A program made the position numbers and the translations under genes. The notes under the pieces were generated by a model, which saw only the letters and a list, made by a program, of their open reading frames with translations, ran no database searches and was not told where the DNA came from. Below, piece by piece: positions 59,973 to 64,000 of a stretch of DNA of 64,000 nt. How positions within the stretch are numbered: the first letter of the stretch is position 1; each line of letters starts with the position of its first letter. Source of the DNA: Chloroflexota bacterium. GTDB taxonomy: Bacteria > Chloroflexota > Limnocylindria > Limnocylindrales > CSP1-4. The stretch lies in contig JAJYNP010000005.1 in assembly GCA_021786265.1 (NCBI GenBank), positions 1-64,000 on the forward strand, read 5' to 3'.

Positions 59973-60129
59973 GGGGCGAGTATCGCAGCAACGCCGGCGG
60001 GCCGCCCCGCGTGCGTCCCCGGCACGTCATCGTCCCGAGCGTGTTCCTGCGGGCCGGTGCCCGCGCTAGCATGGCGGTGGCGTCGCACGGAGGGAACGGC
60101 GGAACGCGTGGTCACGCAGGGAGGACGGC

Positions 60130-60750
60130 ATGCCCGGGTTCACCCCCTTCACCTCGAACTACTCGGATCTCTCGGACGAGAACGGCTACCAGTTCGAGTT
60201 CCGCTGCGACGTCTGCGGCAGCGGGTACCGCAGCGAGTTCATCCGCTCCCAGCTCGGGACCGCCGGCACGATCCTGTCGGGGGCGTCCGGCCTCTTCGGG
60301 AACCTCTGGGGCGCCAGCCGCGTGGCCGACACCGCGCGCGACGTGGTGGATCGCGGCGCTCGTGACGAGGCGCTCAAGAAGGCCTCGAACGAGATCATGC
60401 AGCTGTTCAAGCGGTGCCCGCGCTGCAACAACTGGGTCGACGAGACCTGCTGGAACGATCAGCGGAACCTGTGCGTCAGCTGCGCGCCGAAACTCGCGAC
60501 CGAGATGGAGGCCGAGCGTACCTCGGTCGAGCTGAGCCAGATGCGCGACGCGATGCGGGCGCAGACGGTCTTCTCCGGCGATACCAGCGCACGGCAGACG
60601 GTCTGCCCGAGCTGCGGACGGCCGGTCGGCTCCGAGAAGTTCTGCGCGAACTGCGGCACGCCGCTGGGAACCGCGAAGTGCACCCAGTGCGGAGCGGAGC
60701 TTGCCTCCGGGGCACGGTTCTGCGGGAACTGCGGCACGAAGGTGGGCTGA
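60130..60750 (+). CDS. Double zinc-ribbon protein
   Basis: A 206-residue protein. N-terminal CDVCGSGY and CPRCNNW...CVSCAP pairs form one zinc site; a helical linker (EAERTSVELSQMRDAMRAQ) follows; the C-terminus holds two ribbons (CPSCGRPVGSEKFCANCG and CTQCGAELASGARFCGNCGTKVG). ATG 60130 with GGAGGAC just upstream. Its last ribbon nearly matches that of the convergent neighbour. Likely a protein- or nucleic-acid-binding adaptor; no specific role assigned. Confidence 0.8.
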   Translation: MPGFTPFTSNYSDLSDENGYQFEFRCDVCGSGYRSEFIRSQLGTAGTILSGASGLFGNLWGASRVADTARDVVDRGARDEALKKASNEIMQLFKRCPRCNNWVDETCWNDQRNLCVSCAPKLATEMEAERTSVELSQMRDAMRAQTVFSGDTSARQTVCPSCGRPVGSEKFCANCGTPLGTAKCTQCGAELASGARFCGNCGTKVG

Positions 60751-60799
60751 CGGGCCGCCGAGACGGGCCGCGGGGCCGGCCTCAGACGCCGGGCCGGCG

Positions 60800-61147
60800 T
60801 CAGCCGACCAGGGTGCCGCACACGGCGCAGAAGCGCGAGCCGGCCGCGAGCCCGGCGCCACAGGCGGAACACGTGCCGGCGGATGACCCGACACCCGCCG
60901 ACGCTGGCTGCGGGGCGGTGCCGGATCCCGCCTCGGGAGCAGCGGGCCTGGTCGCCGGCGACGGCTGGCTCACCAGGCTCTGGCCGCACTTCGGGCACGC
61001 CACCCACTTCGGGTCCTCGATCACCGCCCGGCAGCTGGGGCAACGACCGGGAGCGAACGGATCGCCGGTCCCGCAGTACGGGCAGACGGCGACGTCGCGC
61101 ATGATGAAGTTCCCGCAGTGCGGGCAGGGATGCTTGTACTGCGGCAT
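60800..61147 (-). CDS. Zinc-ribbon protein with Pro-rich linker
   Basis: A 115-residue protein: ribbons CPHCGNF...CPYCGTG, CPSCRAV...CPKCGQS, a Pro/Ala linker, and a last ribbon CSACGAGLAAGSRFCAVCGTLVG. The ATG at 61147 has GGAGGTAA upstream. Ends in the same motif as the gene converging on it at 60130, and 42 nt before the next gene. Function unknown; perhaps a companion of the 489-residue protein upstream of it. Confidence 0.8.
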   Translation of the reverse strand: MPQYKHPCPHCGNFIMRDVAVCPYCGTGDPFAPGRCPSCRAVIEDPKWVACPKCGQSLVSQPSPATRPAAPEAGSGTAPQPASAGVGSSAGTCSACGAGLAAGSRFCAVCGTLVG

Positions 61148-61188
61148 CCGTTACCTCCTTCGCCTGCCCGACCGATCGGGAACAAGAC

Positions 61189-62658
61189 TCAGCCGCCCTG
61201 GCCCGCCGGCGGTCTGGCCGGCAGAGCCTCCAGCTGATCCGCGAGTGGGGTGGCCGGCCCTTCTGCCAGGCCCATGATCGCCGCCTCCTGTGCCGCCCGT
61301 CCGGGCCAAGCCGCTGCGTCGTCGCGGCACGAGCCGTGCCAGGTGCCCAGGTCGTCCAGCGCGGCCCCCCAACCAGCATCGTGCACGATCCGGGCCACGA
61401 ACCGCAGGCGGGCCTCGGCGAGCGAGGGCAGCTCGGCGATCGCCAGCCGGTAGCGCACATTGTCCGGGGAGGCCAGCGCCGCGCCGGGCAGCCCGATCGG
61501 CTCGCGCAGGAAGCGGATGTCGACCAGCGTCTGGCTGATCGACGCAACGGCACCGTCCAGCGCCCGCCGCATCGCCGCCGGGGCTTCGCCCGCGTAGCTC
61601 GCGCGAGGCACCACCCGGAAGCAGTACGTCGCGTGCGCTCCTGCGCTGACGAGCTCCATGGCGACAAGGTTGCCAGGAAGGGCGACCAGGAACCAGGTCT
61701 TCGGCTGCGGCGAGCCGGGCCGCTCGGGCGCCATCGCGAGCCACCGGATCGAGGACGGGCCGCCGGCCCTGGCGACGAGGCCCCGGTAGCTCTCGGCGAA
61801 GACCGGCTCGGCCAGGACGGCGGCCTCGAGCGGCCCCCACGCGGGACCGAGGGCAGCGACATCGGCCGGCCGGCCATCCACGAGCAGCGAAGCTGCGCGA
61901 TCGCGCGCCTCGAACGACGCGTCGGGGATGAGGGCCTCGATCAGGGCCGCGGCATCGGCGAGGGCGGCGTCCCGGAGCCCGGTCATGGCCTGTCCGTGGC
62001 GCGCCGCGGCAGCTCCGAGCCGGAGCAGCCGGACCGGGGCATCGTCGACAGCGTCGACCTGCACGCCGCCAACATCCGGGCGAACGTCCACCCGCCCGAT
62101 CCGCCCGCGCGGCACGACCCGCCACGGCAGGCGCTCGTCGAGGGGTGCGAGGACGAACCCGCGCTCGTGATACGCGAGCTGGGCGACTCCGGCCCGGGCC
62201 GCCGGTGTGGCCGCCCCTCCCGCCCCCTCGTACTCCACCAGTTCGATCGCCTCACCCGCCGGCAGCTCGATGAAGCGGTCCGCCAGCCGCTGGCGCAGCC
62301 GTCTGTCGCGCAGCTCGCGGGCCAGGGTGCCGGCGTGGGCGCCGAACTCCTCGCACAGGAGACGCGGGGCCCCTGGAGCCTGTCCCAGCACCAGGAGCAC
62401 GCTGCCGGCCTGGACGGCGACGGTGGCGAGATCGCGATACGCGGCGTGCCGGTATCGACCGCCGCCCAGCTCGAACGCGAACGAGTCGGCGCCGAGGACG
62501 ATCCGCAACGGTGAGGACGGCGTCCCGGCGGCGGCCCCCCTTCCGATCTCATCGTCCTCGGCGGCCGCGGTGCCTGGATCGTGGCGGGCAGCGGTGTCTC
62601 CCGGCTCGATGAGCCGGCCCCTCCCTTCGAGCGTGGCAGGGCGATCGTCGCCGGACAT
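61189..62658 (-). CDS. Unknown 489-residue protein, coupled to a LiaF-like gene
   Basis: A soluble protein of no recognised family. Its N-terminal 40 residues are polar and disordered; a first strand-rich domain (LRIVLGADSFAFELGGGRYRHA, VQAGSVLLVLGQ, RIGRVDVRPDVGG) resembles a PH-like barrel; a second mixed domain contains SSIRWLAMAPE and KTWFLVALPGNLVAME, then a helical end. The ATG overlaps the LiaF-like stop as TGATG. The general layout is like the 462-residue protein at 13.6 kb, but clear homology is not evident by eye. Confidence 0.6.
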   Translation of the reverse strand: MSGDDRPATLEGRGRLIEPGDTAARHDPGTAAAEDDEIGRGAAAGTPSSPLRIVLGADSFAFELGGGRYRHAAYRDLATVAVQAGSVLLVLGQAPGAPRLLCEEFGAHAGTLARELRDRRLRQRLADRFIELPAGEAIELVEYEGAGGAATPAARAGVAQLAYHERGFVLAPLDERLPWRVVPRGRIGRVDVRPDVGGVQVDAVDDAPVRLLRLGAAAARHGQAMTGLRDAALADAAALIEALIPDASFEARDRAASLLVDGRPADVAALGPAWGPLEAAVLAEPVFAESYRGLVARAGGPSSIRWLAMAPERPGSPQPKTWFLVALPGNLVAMELVSAGAHATYCFRVVPRASYAGEAPAAMRRALDGAVASISQTLVDIRFLREPIGLPGAALASPDNVRYRLAIAELPSLAEARLRFVARIVHDAGWGAALDDLGTWHGSCRDDAAAWPGRAAQEAAIMGLAEGPATPLADQLEALPARPPAGQGG

Positions 62659-63167
62659 CACGCCGTGGCTTCCGCGGGCGCGGTTTCGGGCGCGCATGCC
62701 GGTGCCTGGGCCGCTGGCTGGATCGCGAACCCGCCGAAGAGGGCGAACCCGCCGATCGTGAGCTCCGGCGCTCCGGCGGGCCGCTCGATGCGGGGGCGCG
62801 CGTCGGCGACGCCGCCGAAGAGCGAACGGGCTCGCACGCGCACCCGCCAGGACTCGGGGACGATGATCTGGCCGCCCCCATACACGGCCACGACGTCGAG
62901 CCGGGCGCCGGCCGGATCGAGCGTCGCCGCCGAGAAGTCCAGCACGCCGCCTCCGTATCCGCACACCACGTGGCCGTACCGGAACCGCCGTGCAGTGCTG
63001 CGGAAGGCGAGCTCGCCGTAGAAGGCGCCGATCTCGATCTCGTCGCTGTCGGCGTCTCCACGCGGCACGAATCGGCGTCGTGCGACCACCGCCCACGCCG
63101 CCGAGGCGATCGACGCGACGATCATCGAGGTGAACGCCACCCGGAGCGCACGCACGATCAACCCCAT
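62658..63167 (-). CDS. LiaF-type cell-wall stress sensor domain protein
   Basis: A 169-residue protein from ATG 63167. One N-terminal membrane helix (LRVAFTSMIVASIASAAWAVV), then a right-handed strand repeat like the LiaF/YvqF C-terminal domain: GAFYGELAFRS, YGHVVCGYGGGVLDFSAATLD, DVVAVYGGGQIIVPESW, ARSLFGGVAD. Members respond to envelope stress in LiaFSR systems, but no sensor kinase is here. It is coupled to the 489-residue gene. Confidence 0.75.
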   Translation of the reverse strand: MGLIVRALRVAFTSMIVASIASAAWAVVARRRFVPRGDADSDEIEIGAFYGELAFRSTARRFRYGHVVCGYGGGVLDFSAATLDPAGARLDVVAVYGGGQIIVPESWRVRVRARSLFGGVADARPRIERPAGAPELTIGGFALFGGFAIQPAAQAPACAPETAPAEATA

Positions 63168-63249
63168 GGCCTGCTCCCATCCCCGTCCGGGACGCGCACC
63201 GGAACTGTACGACCGCGCGGCGCCTGCGTGTGGCCCCAGGTTCCGGAGC

Positions 63250-63486
63250 GGACACGCGGGCGCCCGGCGCCGGGCTCGATGGCCGCGCGCGATGGCTCGT
63301 CTCGCCTGCACGGTCGCCGCCTGGTTCGCGATCATCTACCTGGGCGATCACTACCTGGTCGACGTGATCGGCGGCGTCGTGTACGCGTCCGCCGCCTGCT
63401 GGACGGTCTCCGGCAGGCCGGCGCGGATCCTCGACGCCGTCCGGTCACGGGCTGCCTCCGGGTCACTCGGTATGCTCAGCACGTGA
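63250..63486 (+). pseudogene. Remnant of a PAP2-family lipid phosphatase
   Basis: The last 65 or so codons before the GH1 gene read RRARWPRAMARLACTVAAWF...IIYLGDHYLVDVIGGVVYA, the conserved final part of PAP2 phosphatases (YLGxHYxxDVxxG, with catalytic His and Asp). The upstream part, which should hold the KXXXXXXRP and PSGH motifs, is missing: the sequence before it is non-family and runs into the LiaF-like gene. Its stop overlaps the GTG of the GH1 gene. Truncation by deletion is likely. Confidence 0.6.
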
Positions 63487-64000
63487 GCGACCTCGTCTTC
63501 CCCGGCGGCTTCCTGTGGGGCGCGGCGACCGCCGCCCACCAGGTCGAGGGCAACAACACCAACAGCGACTGGTGGGCCTGGGAACGCCGGCCGGGCACGC
63601 CCTGCCGGGAGCCGAGCGGTGCCGCCTGCGACCACTACCGCCGGTTTCCCGAGGACATCGCGCTGCTGGCGGACCTCGGCCTCGACACGTACCGGTTCTC
63701 GGTGGAGTGGGCGCGGATCGAGCCGTCCGACGGCACCTTCGACCCGGCCGAGCTCGACCACTACCGGCGGGTCGTGGAGGTCGTCCGATCGCACGGGCTC
63801 ATCCCCATGGTGACGCTCAACCATTTCACGCTGCCGGCCTGGCTGGCCGACCGCGGCGCCTGGCTCGCACCGGAGACTCCTCGCCTGTTCGAGCGGTACT
63901 GCCGGCGGGTGGTCGGGGCGCTCGGGGACGCCGTCGACTGGTACTGCACCGTGAACGAGCCGGGCGTGGTGGCCTTCGGCGGCTATCTCGGGGCACTCGG
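63483..64000 (+). CDS. GH1 beta-glucosidase, 5' part
   Basis: Runs off the window (172 codons visible). The N-terminal GH1 signature FLWGAATAAHQVEG is at residues 9-22; then DHYRRFPEDIALLADLGLDTYRFSVEWARIEP, LIPMVTLNHFTLP and YCTVNEP, whose Glu is the general acid. Hydrolyses beta-glycosides from the nonreducing end. Start GTG 63483 overlaps the PAP2 remnant stop (GTGA). The cut-off makes substrate unpredictable. Confidence 0.93.
   Translation, partial: MSDLVFPGGFLWGAATAAHQVEGNNTNSDWWAWERRPGTPCREPSGAACDHYRRFPEDIALLADLGLDTYRFSVEWARIEPSDGTFDPAELDHYRRVVEVVRSHGLIPMVTLNHFTLPAWLADRGAWLAPETPRLFERYCRRVVGALGDAVDWYCTVNEPGVVAFGGYLGAL

Overview
This is a 64 kb piece of a very GC-rich bacterial chromosome: ordinary, tightly packed housekeeping DNA with no insertion sequence, prophage, plasmid gene or CRISPR array. 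The 16S rRNA 5' end at the left edge, class I lysyl-tRNA synthetase, large Gram-positive-type SRP RNA, PPi-type phosphofructokinase, proton-pumping pyrophosphatase and many Arg/Ala-rich reading frames suggest a high-GC Chloroflexota lineage. That is an inference; a deep actinobacterial relative cannot be excluded from the sequence alone. Stops and starts very often overlap by 4 bases (ATGA or GTGA), and I used this habit to choose several start codons.

Layout. 0-6.3 kb: 16S rRNA 5' end with its promoter, then dnaX-ybaB-recR-small membrane protein, large SRP RNA, two tRNA-Ser genes, a deaminase homologue lacking its catalytic Glu, and a PPi-type phosphofructokinase. 6.5-12 kb: Asp-box lipoprotein, signal peptidase I, a run of very small ORFs, enolase. 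12.4-18.4 kb: an unusual group of Cys-rich proteins built from repeated CxxC...CxxH modules, with a zinc-ribbon protein, an unknown 462-residue protein and an AhpE-like peroxiredoxin. 18.4-25.6 kb: serS-lysS, greA, argR, uppP, hppA. 25.7-34 kb: secreted Ig-like/propeller protein, second signal peptidase, an orphan pair of complex-I/Hyf-like membrane subunits, ndk, M16 peptidase. 34-40 kb: pantothenate/CoA operon (coaX-coaBC-panB-panC) meeting a DRTGG/BioD-like protein in a 59 bp tail-to-tail overlap. 40-49 kb: glutamate dehydrogenase, DegV, and an acyl-CoA set (thiolase, acyl-CoA dehydrogenase, 3-hydroxyacyl-CoA dehydrogenase, MeaB GTPase, B12-binding mutase subunit), folE and a TatA-like protein. 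48.7-56 kb: a nitrilase-family gene with no usable start, a nucleotidyltransferase-fold protein, then a permease, metallophosphoesterase, amidase and amidohydrolase that look like a nitrogen-compound uptake and breakdown unit. 56-64 kb: an alpha/beta hydrolase without its nucleophile, a zincin, homoserine dehydrogenase, a threonine/serine dehydratase, two convergent zinc-ribbon proteins with matching ends, a LiaF-like protein, a PAP2 phosphatase remnant and the 5' part of a GH1 glycosidase.

How genes fit together. PPi-type PFK plus a K+-independent H+-pyrophosphatase point to pyrophosphate as a working energy currency. The mutase subunit, MeaB, dehydrogenases and thiolase point to acyl-CoA and methylmalonyl-CoA metabolism; the catalytic mutase subunit is not in the window. 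The best candidate for something undescribed is the CxxC...CxxH cluster at 12.4-18.4 kb; the 50.3-56 kb unit and the orphan Hyf-like pair come next. All functional calls come from motif reading, without database searches.
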